Source of the DNA: Clostridiales bacterium VE202-21
Lineage (GTDB): Bacteria > Bacillota > Clostridia > Lachnospirales > Lachnospiraceae
Assembly (NCBI GenBank): GCA_000509105.1
Contig: BAIF02000051.1
Coordinates: 78,905-142,904, forward strand
Direction of reading: 5' to 3'
DNA: 64,000 nucleotides
Shown: piece after piece, positions 43,267-52,463 of the stretch
Layout: each line of letters begins with the position of its first letter
How positions within the stretch are numbered: position 1 is the first letter of the stretch
The notes under the pieces: generated by a model
What the model saw: only the letters and a program-made list of their open reading frames with translations
Database searches by the model: none
Told to the model about the DNA's origin: nothing
Program-made: the position numbers and the translations under genes

Positions 43267-43989
43267 ATGGGGAGAATATCCGGAAAAAGAAAACCGGTTG
43301 TACCACAATATGCGGTGTTCCCGCTGCTATCCTGTGTGATCCTGAACTTTATTGTTTATACCGGCACGGATTTGCTGGCGGGATCATGGAAACATTATGA
43401 CTTAACGCTTCCCTTAGACCGGGCGGTTCCTGTTATTCCGGGATTTGTTACCGTCTATCTGGGGTGCTATGTGTTCTGGATTGTGAACTATATATTAATT
43501 GCACGGCAGGGGGAAGATCACTGCATCCGGTTTGTGACAGCGGATATGCTCTCCAGGCTGGTATGCGCATTTTTCTATCTTGTGCTTCCCACAACCAATG
43601 TCAGGCCGGTGCTGTCTGGCAGCGGGATCTGGGAGACGGTTCTGGGAATGGTGTACGGGGTGGATGACCCGACCAGGCTGTTCCCTTCCATCCACTGCCT
43701 TGTGAGCTGGTTCTGCTATATCGGTATCCGGGGGCGAAAGAATGTGCCGAAGGCATACAGAGCCTTTTCCTGCCTGTTTGCGCTGCTGGTTTGTGCATCC
43801 ACGCAATTTACAAAACAGCATTACATAGTAGATGTGATCGGAGGGGTCCTGCTGGCTGAAGGAATGTACCGGCTGGCATTCCACACACAGCTGTACCGTT
43901 TTCCAAAAAGGGTATTTGACATGCTGGAGAGAAAATACTTTCGCAGGCGGGAGATGTCTGCGGGAAAGCAGGTGGGCTGTGACGAGTAA
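43267..43989 (+). CDS. PAP2-superfamily membrane phosphatase-like protein
   Basis: 240 residues with six membrane segments, GAAAGGGAG before the ATG. PAP2 signatures are PSIHCLVSW (residues ~140-148) and KQHYIVDVIGG (~180-190); the first motif is reduced to LPTTNVRP. It would remove phosphate from phosphatidate-type or isoprenoid lipids, or act as a phosphatidylglycerophosphatase/inositol-type enzyme. It opens a phospholipid gene block and overlaps the flippase-like gene. Confidence 0.85.
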   Translation: MGRISGKRKPVVPQYAVFPLLSCVILNFIVYTGTDLLAGSWKHYDLTLPLDRAVPVIPGFVTVYLGCYVFWIVNYILIARQGEDHCIRFVTADMLSRLVCAFFYLVLPTTNVRPVLSGSGIWETVLGMVYGVDDPTRLFPSIHCLVSWFCYIGIRGRKNVPKAYRAFSCLFALLVCASTQFTKQHYIVDVIGGVLLAEGMYRLAFHTQLYRFPKRVFDMLERKYFRRREMSAGKQVGCDE

Positions 43990-45013
43990 AAAGAAAAAGA
44001 TTGTGAATATCGTCTTTCTCCTGGTCGTATTTGCATTGACTATCTATAGTGTATTTAAAGGGGAGGACCTCCGGGCCGTGATTAAGGCCATCCTGCAGGT
44101 AAATCCATGGTATCTTCTTCCGGGAATTCTGGGAGTGGTAGTTTTTATCTGGGGAGAGTCCATCATCATCCATTATATGTTCGGAACTCTGGGGATCCGG
44201 GAGAAAAAGCGGACCTGCTTTTTATATTCCTGCGTTGGGTTCTTCTTCAGCGCCATTACCCCGTCGGCCAGCGGCGGGCAGCCGATGCAGATATATTACA
44301 TGCGGAAGAATAAAATTCCGGTTCCGGTCTCGACATTGGTGCTGATGATTGTTACAATTACATATAAGCTGGTATTAGTGGCTGTTGGTTTGTTTGTCGC
44401 CTTTTTCCAAAGGGGATTTGTACATAAATATCTGGAAGGAATTCTGCCGGTATTCTACCTGGGGGTAGGGTTGAATGTGGCGTGCTGCATAGCTATGTCA
44501 ATTCTGGCATTCCATCCGGCTCTGGCAAAGGGAATTATGATGTGGTGCCTGAAAATACTGGAGCGTATCCATATCATGAAGCACAAGCCGGAGAGAACTC
44601 AGAAGCTGGAGAATTCCATGGATCAGTATAATGCGACGGCAGCCTATCTGCGCAGCCATGCCAGAGTTATGGTCAATGTCCTACTGATTACATTTTTTCA
44701 GCGATTCGCCCTGTTTTTTGTAACATGGTTTGTGTACAGGGCTTTTGGGCTTCACGGAGCGCATATATATGATGTTGTTATGCTCCAGGCAGTTGTTTCA
44801 GTATCGGTTGATATGCTGCCGCTTCCCGGAGGCATGGGAATCAGTGAGAATCTGTTTCTGATTATTTTCAAAGGGGTATTTGCAGCGGGTCTTCTCCTGC
44901 CTGGGATGGTACTAAGCCGCGGAATTGCGTACTATGTACAACTGCTGCTCAGCGCGGGAATGACACTGTTCGCGCATTTGACGATTGGACAAAAGGCAGC
45001 AGATAAAATATAA
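43979..45013 (+). CDS. Flippase-like membrane protein (LPG synthase transmembrane region family)
   Basis: 344 residues from the GTG at 43979, which overlaps the PAP2 stop; an ATG at 43916 would lie deep in the PAP2 gene. About eight membrane helices with the family markers SAITPSASGGQPMQIYYMRKNKIP and LPLPGGMGISENLFLIIF. Related to the transmembrane half of lysylphosphatidylglycerol synthase (MprF) and the UPF0104 group, without the synthase domain. Proposed lipid translocator; linked here with phosphatidylserine and phosphatidylethanolamine synthesis. Confidence 0.85.
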   Translation: MTSKKKKIVNIVFLLVVFALTIYSVFKGEDLRAVIKAILQVNPWYLLPGILGVVVFIWGESIIIHYMFGTLGIREKKRTCFLYSCVGFFFSAITPSASGGQPMQIYYMRKNKIPVPVSTLVLMIVTITYKLVLVAVGLFVAFFQRGFVHKYLEGILPVFYLGVGLNVACCIAMSILAFHPALAKGIMMWCLKILERIHIMKHKPERTQKLENSMDQYNATAAYLRSHARVMVNVLLITFFQRFALFFVTWFVYRAFGLHGAHIYDVVMLQAVVSVSVDMLPLPGGMGISENLFLIIFKGVFAAGLLLPGMVLSRGIAYYVQLLLSAGMTLFAHLTIGQKAADKI

Positions 45014-45034
45014 ACAAAGGAAAAGAGAGAAAAC

Positions 45035-45702
45035 ATGATTGGATTTTATAATTATACGGTGGTATTGACCTATGCAAGCCTTGGCATATCTGTATTCGGG
45101 ATGACACAGGCGATTCACGGAAGATTTAAAACGGCAATTATCTGCCTGGCTTTATCCGGGCTCTGCGATATGTTTGACGGGAAAATCGCCCGGGCAAAAA
45201 AGGACAGGACTGAGGACGAGAAAGCATTTGGGATTCAGATCGATTCCCTGTGTGATGTTGTCTGTTTTGGGGCATTTCCTGCATTGATCTGTTACCTGCT
45301 GGGCGTGCGGGGACCCGTCGGTCTTGCGATTATTATCTTATACTGTATCAATTCCGTGGTCCGGCTCGCGTTCTTTAATGTAATGGAGCTAAGAATGCCC
45401 TGGTATCGGAGGACGGGGAAAAGTTCTACCGGGGGCTTCCGATTACATCCATGGCCATTGTTCTGCCGCTGGTATTTATGATTCAGTTTTTCGTGCCGGA
45501 CTTTGTGTTTCGGATCTGTCTGCATCTGGCCCTTTTGGTCGTGGGCATCCTGTTTGTCGTGAATTTTAAACTGAAAAAGCCGAAAAATATGACTTTGGCG
45601 GTTATCGTGGGTGTTGTTGCCGCGGCGGTTGTGGTCATGCTGTTCTTTACACGTTACAGAATTAGTTTCCACCCGGGCTGGCCATGGATTGTAAGGCGGT
45701 AA
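45035..45702 (+). pseudogene. pssA: Phosphatidylserine synthase PssA, frameshifted
   Basis: The 5' frame carries the CDP-alcohol phosphotransferase motif (LSGLCDMFDGKIARAKKDRTEDEKAFGIQIDSLCDVVCFG), then turns into a foreign tail after NVMELR. The rest is in the -1 frame (EDGEKFYRGLPITSMAIVLPLVF to WPWIVRR). One base appears missing within about 45388-45400. Intact length would be ~222 residues. It would join serine to CDP-diacylglycerol. Since Psd next door needs its product, the break is either an assembly error or would force use of another synthase. Confidence 0.87.
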
Positions 45703-45811
45703 TGGAGAAACAAAACGAATTTCTTAAACGGGAAGCTTACAGGAATACGGAAGAAAGGAAGTCCCCGGGAAGCTGATATGGAAATAACAGGCGGGGATGC
45801 AGTGATTATAT

Positions 45812-46813
45812 ATGAAATATATCGACAGAGACGGCAACATGACCGAAGAAAAGAACGGGCAGGACAGCCTGCTTGATTGGCTTTATAACCACAGGAGCGG
45901 AAGGACGCTCGTCGGCCTGCTGGTGAGGCCGGGGATATCAAGAGCAGGAGGATGGCTGCTGGACAGAAGATGGTCCACATGCCTGATTGATCCTTTTGTG
46001 AAAAAAAGCGGCATCGATCTGTCCTGTTATGTGAACCAGAGATATAAGTCCTACAATGAATTTTTTACGCGGGAGATCAAACCGGGAGCACGGCCGTTGG
46101 AGGGCGGGGAAGGGACTCTGATCAGTCCCTGTGACGGGAAGCTGAGTGTATATCCGATTACCGCAGAAGAGGGGGAGGAGAGCCGGTTCCGTATCAAAAA
46201 CACCGAGTATACGGTGGGATCGCTGCTGCGCTCCGTGAGCCTGGCTAAGCGTTACGAGGGAGGCTGGGCATGCGTGTTCCGTCTGACGGTGGATGATTAT
46301 CATAGATATTGTTATGTGGATGACGGGGAGAAGTCCAAAAACTATCACATCAACGGCATTTATCATACAGTAAATCCGGCGGCAGGGGATGTGTATCCAA
46401 TTTATAAAGAAAATACGAGGGAATATTCGCTTCTAAAGAGCAGGCATTTTAAGACTGTGCTGATGATGGAGGTCGGCGCGCTGATGGTGGGACGTATTAC
46501 GAACTACCATGGGGCATGCCGGGTCAGAAGAGGTGAACCTAAGGGGCGGTTCGAGTTCGGAGGATCCACCGTGGTTTTGCTTTTTCAGAAAGATGCGGTG
46601 GAACTGGAGGAACGGCTGATTCTCAATACCCGGGCAGGATGCGAAACAATCGTAAAAATGGGGGAACGGATTGGGGAGAAGGGGCGCTCCGCGGAAGGCG
46701 AGGCAGGATGCGTCTGTAAAAGGAGACAGGGGGGCTGGAAACGGAATACAGAAGCAAGCTGGAATAGAGCAAAAAGGAAGGAAAACCAGGGCAGACCTGG
46801 CCACAGTACCTGA
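45812..46813 (+). CDS. psd: Phosphatidylserine decarboxylase with extended C-terminus
   Basis: 333 residues. Core decarboxylase: NEFFTREIKPGARP, SPCDGKLSVYPI, RLTVDDYHRYCYVDDG, YHTVNP, EVGALMVGRI, and the self-cleavage site FEFGGST, where the serine becomes the pyruvoyl group. The usual family end is at GETIVKMGERIG-like sequence near residue 290; a further ~40 basic residues (KRRQGGWKRNTEASWNRAKRKEN) follow. The last 14 codons are read from fold-back element C, so the tail may be accidental. Converts phosphatidylserine to phosphatidylethanolamine at the membrane. Confidence 0.92.
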   Translation: MKYIDRDGNMTEEKNGQDSLLDWLYNHRSGRTLVGLLVRPGISRAGGWLLDRRWSTCLIDPFVKKSGIDLSCYVNQRYKSYNEFFTREIKPGARPLEGGEGTLISPCDGKLSVYPITAEEGEESRFRIKNTEYTVGSLLRSVSLAKRYEGGWACVFRLTVDDYHRYCYVDDGEKSKNYHINGIYHTVNPAAGDVYPIYKENTREYSLLKSRHFKTVLMMEVGALMVGRITNYHGACRVRRGEPKGRFEFGGSTVVLLFQKDAVELEERLILNTRAGCETIVKMGERIGEKGRSAEGEAGCVCKRRQGGWKRNTEASWNRAKRKENQGRPGHST

Positions 46814-46895
46814 AGCCTTGATGGCTTCAGGCTCTGGGACCAGGGAGATATGTGATTTGTGATCACATATCTCACCCTGGTTTTCCTTCCTTTTT
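46771..46895. repeat. Nested fold-back element C (overlaps the psd 3' end)
   Basis: Perfect 21-base outer stem 46771-46791 with 46875-46895. It encloses a hairpin closed by CCTGG/CCAGG (46796-46800, 46840-46844) and capped by CCTGAAGCC-TTGAT-GGCTTCAGG (46809-46831), then GAGATATGTGAT/ATCACATATCTC (46845-46873). Same order of stems as elements A and B, and again the inner loop ends in GAT followed by G. The T-run in the 3' arm could terminate psd transcription. Confidence 0.88.
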
Positions 46896-47041
46896 ACGCT
46901 ACTCTAGTCGTTTAGTTTTGCCTAAAGTGTACAAGTTTTCTTTGTATGAGGCAGAGAGGGGAATTTATGATGGAAAATTATTTGGTTCAGGCGTATAATG
47001 AATAGCGTTTAGCAATATTTTTTGTTTATGAGGTGGCGGGG

Positions 47042-48391
47042 ATGGTTAAGGATCGAGCGTTTTATGCGAATTTTTTTAAGATTTATAGTGCGCTGGTACT
47101 GCAGAATGTGATTACATTGAGCGTGAATCTGGCGGATAATCTGATGCTGGGGGCTTATAGTGAGACTTCGCTGGCCGGGGTTGCGGCGGTGAATCAGATT
47201 CAGTTTATTTATCAGCAGCTGCTGATGGCGCTGGGGGATGGGCTTGTTATTTTCTGCAGCCAGTACTGGGGAAAGAAGCAGACGGGGCCGATGAAGAAGA
47301 TTGCGGCTTCTGCCATGCATGCGGCGCTCGCTGTCGGGGTGCTGCTATTTGTTTTGGTCAGTCTGTTTCCTTACCGGGCAGTGGGGATGTTTACGACGGA
47401 TCAGGCGATTATTGGTGAAGGCGTGAAGTATCTGGGTATTATTCGGTTTACATACTTGTTTTTTGCGGTTACGCAGCTGCTTTTGGCAGCTCTGCGCAGT
47501 GTGGAGGTGGTGCGGATCGCTATGTGCCTATCTGTAGTGACTTTTTTTGTGAACTGCGGGATTAATTATGTTCTTATCTACGGACACTTCGGAGCGCCGG
47601 AGCTGGGAGCCAGAGGGGCGGCAATTGGGACTTTGATTGCCAGAATCATAGAATGTACGGTTTTGATCGTCTTTGTAGTGAAAAAGGAGAAGAGGCTGAA
47701 CCTGAAATTGAAAGATTACCTGCAGTTTGACCGGGTGCTCTGCAGGGATTACTTCAAGATTACGGCGCCCATGCTGGTGGTGCAGGGGCTTTGGGGCCTG
47801 AATACGGCTCTGCAGACCGTAATACTGGGACATATGACTGCTGCGGCGATTGCCGCTAACAGTGTGGCATCGACACTCTTTATGATGGTCAAATCCATGG
47901 CAGTAGGCGCGGCATCCACCGCTTCTATTATTATTGGAAAGACCATCGGGATGGGAGATATCAAAGTGGTGAAACAATATTCCATCCGGCTGCAGAAATT
48001 ATTTCTGGGAATTGGGATTGTTTCCGGGATTATTCTGTTCTTTATTAGAATCCCCATCCTGAATCTGTATGAGCTTTCGGCCTCCACGAAGGAAATGGCG
48101 AATACATTTCTGCTTATCCTGAGCGTGGTGATCGTGGGCATGTCGTATCAGATGCCCACAAATAACGGAATTATCCGTGGCGGCGGCAATGCAATGTTTG
48201 TTGTGAAAATGGATCTGGTCAGTATCTGGATGATTGTAATTCCACTTTCCTTTATTATGGCGTTCGTCGTAAAAGCATCCCCGGCGGTGGTTGTGTGCTG
48301 CCTGAATGCTGATCAGATTTTCAAATGTGTGCCGGCTTTTCTGGAATCACATTATGGAAATTGGATACGCAAGCTTACTAGGGATGCTTAA
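47042..48391 (+). CDS. MATE-family efflux transporter
   Basis: 449 residues, twelve predicted helices. ATG at 47042 with GAGGTG upstream; the GTG at 47033 overlaps that site. MATE features: SLAGVAAVNQIQFIYQQLLMALGDGLVIFCSQYWG in the first half and the repeated pattern AAAIAANSVASTLFMMVKSMAVGAASTASIIIGK in the second. Exports drugs or metabolites using an ion gradient; cargo unknown. Its end overlaps the convergent kinase gene by 14 bases. Confidence 0.92.
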   Translation: MVKDRAFYANFFKIYSALVLQNVITLSVNLADNLMLGAYSETSLAGVAAVNQIQFIYQQLLMALGDGLVIFCSQYWGKKQTGPMKKIAASAMHAALAVGVLLFVLVSLFPYRAVGMFTTDQAIIGEGVKYLGIIRFTYLFFAVTQLLLAALRSVEVVRIAMCLSVVTFFVNCGINYVLIYGHFGAPELGARGAAIGTLIARIIECTVLIVFVVKKEKRLNLKLKDYLQFDRVLCRDYFKITAPMLVVQGLWGLNTALQTVILGHMTAAAIAANSVASTLFMMVKSMAVGAASTASIIIGKTIGMGDIKVVKQYSIRLQKLFLGIGIVSGIILFFIRIPILNLYELSASTKEMANTFLLILSVVIVGMSYQMPTNNGIIRGGGNAMFVVKMDLVSIWMIVIPLSFIMAFVVKASPAVVVCCLNADQIFKCVPAFLESHYGNWIRKLTRDA

Positions 48392-49280
48392 GTGACCTAT
48401 TTTCCTGTTGCAGCGTGATCCGGATTTTTAATACATTTTGTTCCAGGACTGCATCGATCGTTCCGCCCATTTTCTCCGTCATTTCCCTGACGATTGCAAG
48501 CCCCAGTCCGGAGGAACCCTTGCGGCGTGCCCCGTCTGCTTTATAGAACCGGTCAAATATCTGTTCCACATCCATCTGAGTATCTTCGGCGACAGGATTT
48601 TCAAAAGACAGCAAGCTGCCGGTCTGTTTGACTGTAATCCCTCCGGTTCCGTGCAGAAGAGCATTTTGAATCAGATTGCGGAAAATGCGCGTCAGGCATT
48701 CTTCATCCGCCATACCCCAGACACCTTCATCTTCGAATTCCACGACTGGTTCAACGCCCTTTTCTTCAAACTGCCGGTACATACCGACCAGGCACTCACC
48801 CAGCAGCGGAAGAATCTGTACTGACTGGATAGAAAGCTCAAACTCATTGCTGGATAGCTTCGTGTACAGGAACAATTCTTCCAGCATATCTTTCAGCTCT
48901 TCCAGCCGGTCCTGGCTGACGGTTAGATACCGGTCTCTTTTTTCACCATCCGTGCATTCCATTCCCATCTGAAGATACCCCGCTGCACTTGTCAGCGGGG
49001 TGCGGATATCATGCGCCAGGGCGGAAATGTTCTGCTTCAGCCGTTTTTGGGCCTTGTCGTACTGCCTCTCTTTCTGGCGGTTCAGTTTCATCACCAGATT
49101 CAGTCTGCGGCACAGTTCCACGAAAGCTTTATCCTTATGATTTACAAACAGTTCCATGTGGCTGCCCTGGGCCAGTTCATCCAGCTGCCGGCAGACGGAC
49201 CGGATTTCCAGGCGGTAAAGGATGCAGCGTATAAGCAGAAGAACTGCGGCGGCGCCAAAGGCCAATGTGAAGATTATCAT
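48378..49280 (-). CDS. Sensor histidine kinase
   Basis: 300 residues, AGGAGG nine bases before the ATG. One N-terminal membrane helix and no extracellular sensor loop, then the HisKA box ISALAHDIRTPLTSAAGYL and HATPase_c with NLIQNALLHG and GSSGLGLAIVREMTEKMGG. Intramembrane-sensing kinases of this kind often work with ABC transporters against cell-wall antibiotics. Last gene of a four-gene cassette with a response regulator and an ABC transporter. Confidence 0.9.
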   Translation of the reverse strand: MIIFTLAFGAAAVLLLIRCILYRLEIRSVCRQLDELAQGSHMELFVNHKDKAFVELCRRLNLVMKLNRQKERQYDKAQKRLKQNISALAHDIRTPLTSAAGYLQMGMECTDGEKRDRYLTVSQDRLEELKDMLEELFLYTKLSSNEFELSIQSVQILPLLGECLVGMYRQFEEKGVEPVVEFEDEGVWGMADEECLTRIFRNLIQNALLHGTGGITVKQTGSLLSFENPVAEDTQMDVEQIFDRFYKADGARRKGSSGLGLAIVREMTEKMGGTIDAVLEQNVLKIRITLQQENRSLKHP

Positions 49281-49338
49281 ATGATCATACCTCCTGTTAC
49301 TTATCTCACGCTCTGGGCAGACTGACTCCGGACGCCGG

Positions 49339-50145
49339 TTAAATATCTTTCTTACTCAGGGCGGTTCCCGCAATTACCATATACACAATCAGGAACACAA
49401 TTCCCACGGCAAATCCCGCCAGGTCTGCAGGACTTTGGTACACCTCCGGCGCGTCCTGCAGGCTGAAGTATAACGTATATTTCAGCCAGCCATTCACGTG
49501 AAAGAGCCCAAGAAGTGCATTCAGCAGGGTGACGATTACTCCGCTTGACACCAATACGGCTGCAAGAATACCGGCTGCAATACTGCGGGTGAGCATACAT
49601 ACCAGGAGAACCAGCGCCAGCATTGCCATGGTCAGAACCCATGCCTGAGCCAGGAAAAACAGCACAGAGCTGAATCCGGTAACAGGAATATTCCCGCCCA
49701 TTAATAGATTTACTAAAAAGGTAAACAAATAGGACGCAGCGAGATAGATGATATCTAAGATTGCGAAGGAAAGTATCTTGCTCCCAATATATTTCCAGCG
49801 GTTTACGTGCACGGACATAATGTTTTTAATAAATCCATTTTTAAAATCAGCACACACAAATATAGTAAAATATATCGTGAGTACAAGGGCAAAAAATCCA
49901 CCGTCCATGTTGGACTGTCTGAATACCAGCAGAAGATTAATCTCCCTGAACAGGGCTTTTGCTTCCTCCATCTCTACAAAATCCATCATGCCGAGTCTGC
50001 TTGCGGCCGCCTGCCCTGTAGGCGTGAGCATCAGAAAGAGAAGAAAATAAACAAGTGCGATTGTCGCCAAAATTATGCCCAGGCAGATATAAGCAGCCTT
50101 GCCTTTTCGCATCCGGTATAGATCCATACGCAGTAAATTAAGCAT
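49339..50145 (-). CDS. ABC-2 type transporter permease
   Basis: 268 residues with six membrane helices (first at ~16-38: AAYICLGIILATIALVYFLLFLML). A long loop after the first helix and the pattern FFALVLTIYFTIFVCADFKNGFIKNIM are typical of bacitracin/lantibiotic-type ABC-2 permeases. Starts eight bases inside the ATPase gene, so the two are translationally coupled. Probably exports or expels an antimicrobial peptide. Confidence 0.85.
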   Translation of the reverse strand: MLNLLRMDLYRMRKGKAAYICLGIILATIALVYFLLFLMLTPTGQAAASRLGMMDFVEMEEAKALFREINLLLVFRQSNMDGGFFALVLTIYFTIFVCADFKNGFIKNIMSVHVNRWKYIGSKILSFAILDIIYLAASYLFTFLVNLLMGGNIPVTGFSSVLFFLAQAWVLTMAMLALVLLVCMLTRSIAAGILAAVLVSSGVIVTLLNALLGLFHVNGWLKYTLYFSLQDAPEVYQSPADLAGFAVGIVFLIVYMVIAGTALSKKDI

Positions 50146-51055
50146 CGCGGGCGCCCCCTTCCATCTTATCCAGAAAGTATTCTTCCAGATTCATGTGGTG
50201 GAAGCCCGAGGAATACACCTGGACCTGGTTGGTGACCAGCAGCTGGATCAGCCATGCACTGTCCGTGAAACCGTAGATGCGCAGGGTCTGGTTATCATAA
50301 ACTTCCACGCCGGCATCTCTCAGATTTTCGGAAATAACGGGAAGCGCACGGTCCACATTATCCACTTCAAGCTGGAAATAATCACGGCACTTTTCCTCTA
50401 GTTTTTCCCTGCTGATTTGTTCAATCATCCTTCCTTCACGAATGATCCCATAGTGGGATGCGATTTTACTCAGTTCGCCGAGAATATGGGAACTTAAGAG
50501 TATCGTTTTCCCTTCCTCATTCAAGGTGTTCATCAGTTCCCGCAGTTCCCGGATTCCCTCCGGGTCCAGTCCGTTGATCGGCTCATCCAGAATCAAAAGG
50601 TCGGGATTCCCAAGAAGCGCAAGGGCGACTCCCAGCCTTTGCTTCATCCCCATGGAGAAATGTTTTACTTTCTTCTTACCTGCATTGGCAAGTCCGGTTA
50701 TTTCCAGTACTGAATCGATATTCTTTGGGCCGGGCAGCCCCATGCATTCTGCTTTCATCCGCACATTATCCCGTGCCGTCAGATCGTGGTGCAGTCCGGC
50801 TTCCTCAATCAGCACACCCATTCTTCTGCGGACCATAGGTTCATTTACATTCCTGCCGAATAGTTTGGCCTCCCCATGCGTTGGGCGTACCAATCCGCAG
50901 AGCATTTTCAAAGTGGTAGACTTACCCGAACCGTTAGGTCCGATAAGCCCATATACTGCCCCGGTCTTTACCCGCATATTCAGCTGGCTGACCGCGTCTG
51001 TGTTTCCGTATGTCTTGCAGAGCCCTTTTGTCTCTACAGCGTATTCTTCCTTCAT
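50138..51055 (-). CDS. ABC transporter ATPase (bacitracin/lantibiotic resistance type)
   Basis: 305 residues. Walker A GPNGSGKST, signature FSMGMKQRLGVA, Walker B LLILDEPINGLDP, H-loop SSHIL. A ~90-residue C-terminal extension follows the nucleotide-binding domain, as in BcrA-like proteins. Preceded by GGGAGT. Works with the permease it overlaps, and is likely induced by the response regulator encoded upstream. Confidence 0.9.
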   Translation of the reverse strand: MKEEYAVETKGLCKTYGNTDAVSQLNMRVKTGAVYGLIGPNGSGKSTTLKMLCGLVRPTHGEAKLFGRNVNEPMVRRRMGVLIEEAGLHHDLTARDNVRMKAECMGLPGPKNIDSVLEITGLANAGKKKVKHFSMGMKQRLGVALALLGNPDLLILDEPINGLDPEGIRELRELMNTLNEEGKTILLSSHILGELSKIASHYGIIREGRMIEQISREKLEEKCRDYFQLEVDNVDRALPVISENLRDAGVEVYDNQTLRIYGFTDSAWLIQLLVTNQVQVYSSGFHHMNLEEYFLDKMEGGARDA

Positions 51056-51132
51056 AAGCTTAACTCCCTTTTCAAGTTTTTGATTATGGCATTATTATAA
51101 AACGCAAAGTTTCATAAAGTGCTCAAAAATGT

Positions 51133-51807
51133 TTAAAAAAGTTTAAAGCCTAAGCCCCAGACCGTCTGGATATAAGAATCCGTTCCGCTGTCTTTCAGTT
51201 TGGAGCGGATATTACTGATATGGACATTAATCGTCTTATCCTCTGCAAGATACTCCTCACCCCAGGCATATTCATAGATCATCTGCTTAGAAAACACCCG
51301 CTTCGGATTCCGCAGGAACAATTCCATGATCAAAAACTCATGACTCGTAAGCTCAACAGGATCTCCGCCCGCCGTCATCTCATGATTTGCAGGATTCATC
51401 GTCCATTCCCGATAAGAGAGAATCGTCTCATCCGTTCCTGCCTCAGGCTGCCGTCCGCGTTTGCGGAGCTGAACCTGGATCCGTACCAGAAGCTCCTGCA
51501 GTTCAAAAGGCTTGCACATATAGTCATCTGCCCCTGCCTTCAGCAGCTCAATCTTACTATCCAGCCCATTTTTAGCCGAAAGAACAATCACCGGAACCCG
51601 ATCCGCAAAGACTTCGATCAGCTCCTCCCCCGGAATTCCAGGCAGCATCAGATCCAGAATAACCAGATCAAACTCCGACATAGAAAAAAGCAGCTTCCCT
51701 TCGCTTCCCGAGAAAGCCTGGGAGCAGCAAAATCCTTCTCCGTTTAAATATTCACATATCATCTGATTAATATCAGAATCATCCTCAACAATAAGAATAC
51801 GATACAT
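51133..51807 (-). CDS. OmpR-family response regulator
   Basis: 224 residues from the ATG at 51807 (GGAGTG upstream); the longer frame from 51861 adds an unlikely leader. Receiver domain with acidic pair EDD, phospho-acceptor Asp in DLVILDLMLPG, conserved Thr/Ser in VIVLSAK and Lys in MCKPF. C-terminal winged helix with ELTSHEFLIMELFLRNPKRVFSKQMIYEYAW and DKTINVHISNIRSKL. First gene of the cassette; its partner kinase is three genes downstream. Confidence 0.93.
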   Translation of the reverse strand: MYRILIVEDDSDINQMICEYLNGEGFCCSQAFSGSEGKLLFSMSEFDLVILDLMLPGIPGEELIEVFADRVPVIVLSAKNGLDSKIELLKAGADDYMCKPFELQELLVRIQVQLRKRGRQPEAGTDETILSYREWTMNPANHEMTAGGDPVELTSHEFLIMELFLRNPKRVFSKQMIYEYAWGEEYLAEDKTINVHISNIRSKLKDSGTDSYIQTVWGLGFKLF

Positions 51808-51995
51808 TCTGTTACACTCCTTAACCTGCCGGTATATTTCGAATCTGCCGGCAATATACATATGGGTTAATCATACCATAAAATCCCGATGAACACCAAA
51901 AAAACCTGCAGGGAAAGGGTGGATACCTCAGCCAACATGCTCTCGTACGGTCTGCACAGTAAATGCGCAGACCTGTCTGAACTGTTATTGGATAT

Positions 51996-52036
51996 TTGAC
52001 ATATCTACCGGCAAAGTATAAAATTCTAATTAGAAT
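51996..52036 (+). promoter_or_regulatory. DUF134 gene promoter with 14-bp perfect palindrome
   Basis: TTGACA (51996-52001), 17-base spacer, TAAAAT (52019-52024). ATTCTAATTAGAAT (52023-52036) is a perfect palindrome starting inside the -10, a likely repressor site. A half copy of the GTAACAGTTCAGG palindrome (TGTCTGAACTGTTA) lies just upstream, near 51974-51987. Confidence 0.65.
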
Positions 52037-52071
52037 GGTTCTCTGAAGATAATGGAAGGTAAGGTGGTATA

Positions 52072-52425
52072 ATGGGAAGACCAATGAAATGCAGGCGGAT
52101 ATGCCAGATGCCCAAAGTGGATGAGTTCATCCCTTCAGGGGCTGGATGCGATGAAATAATAGAAATGACCGTAGATGAATACGAGACGATCCGCCTGATT
52201 GATCATCTTGGATATTCACAGGAGCAGTGTGCGCAACAGATGAACGTAGCCAGAACTACGATCCAGGCAGTTTATGACTCAGCCCGAAAGAAACTGGCGG
52301 ATGTGCTTGTGGAGGGGAAAAAGCTGAAGATTGGAGGAGGATCATATGAAGTGTGCCCGAAAGCATCCGGATGCTGCAGAAGGCAGTGTGAACATGCCAA
52401 GTGCAAAAACTCTGTGCAGGAGTGA
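52072..52425 (+). CDS. DUF134 DNA-binding protein
   Basis: 117 residues. DUF134 pattern: MGRPMKCRRICQMPKVDEFIPSG, MTVDEYETIRLIDHLGYSQEQCAQQMNVARTTIQAVYDSARKKLADVLVEGKKLKIGGG. A sigma-70 region 4-like helix-turn-helix, with a cysteine-rich tail (CPKASGCCRRQCEHAKC) that could bind a metal or FeS cluster. DUF134 genes regularly neighbour NifX-like Fe-cofactor proteins, as here. Confidence 0.9.
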   Translation: MGRPMKCRRICQMPKVDEFIPSGAGCDEIIEMTVDEYETIRLIDHLGYSQEQCAQQMNVARTTIQAVYDSARKKLADVLVEGKKLKIGGGSYEVCPKASGCCRRQCEHAKCKNSVQE

Positions 52426-52463
52426 GGAAAGCATAATCATAAAAAACTAAAACATAAAAGTTA

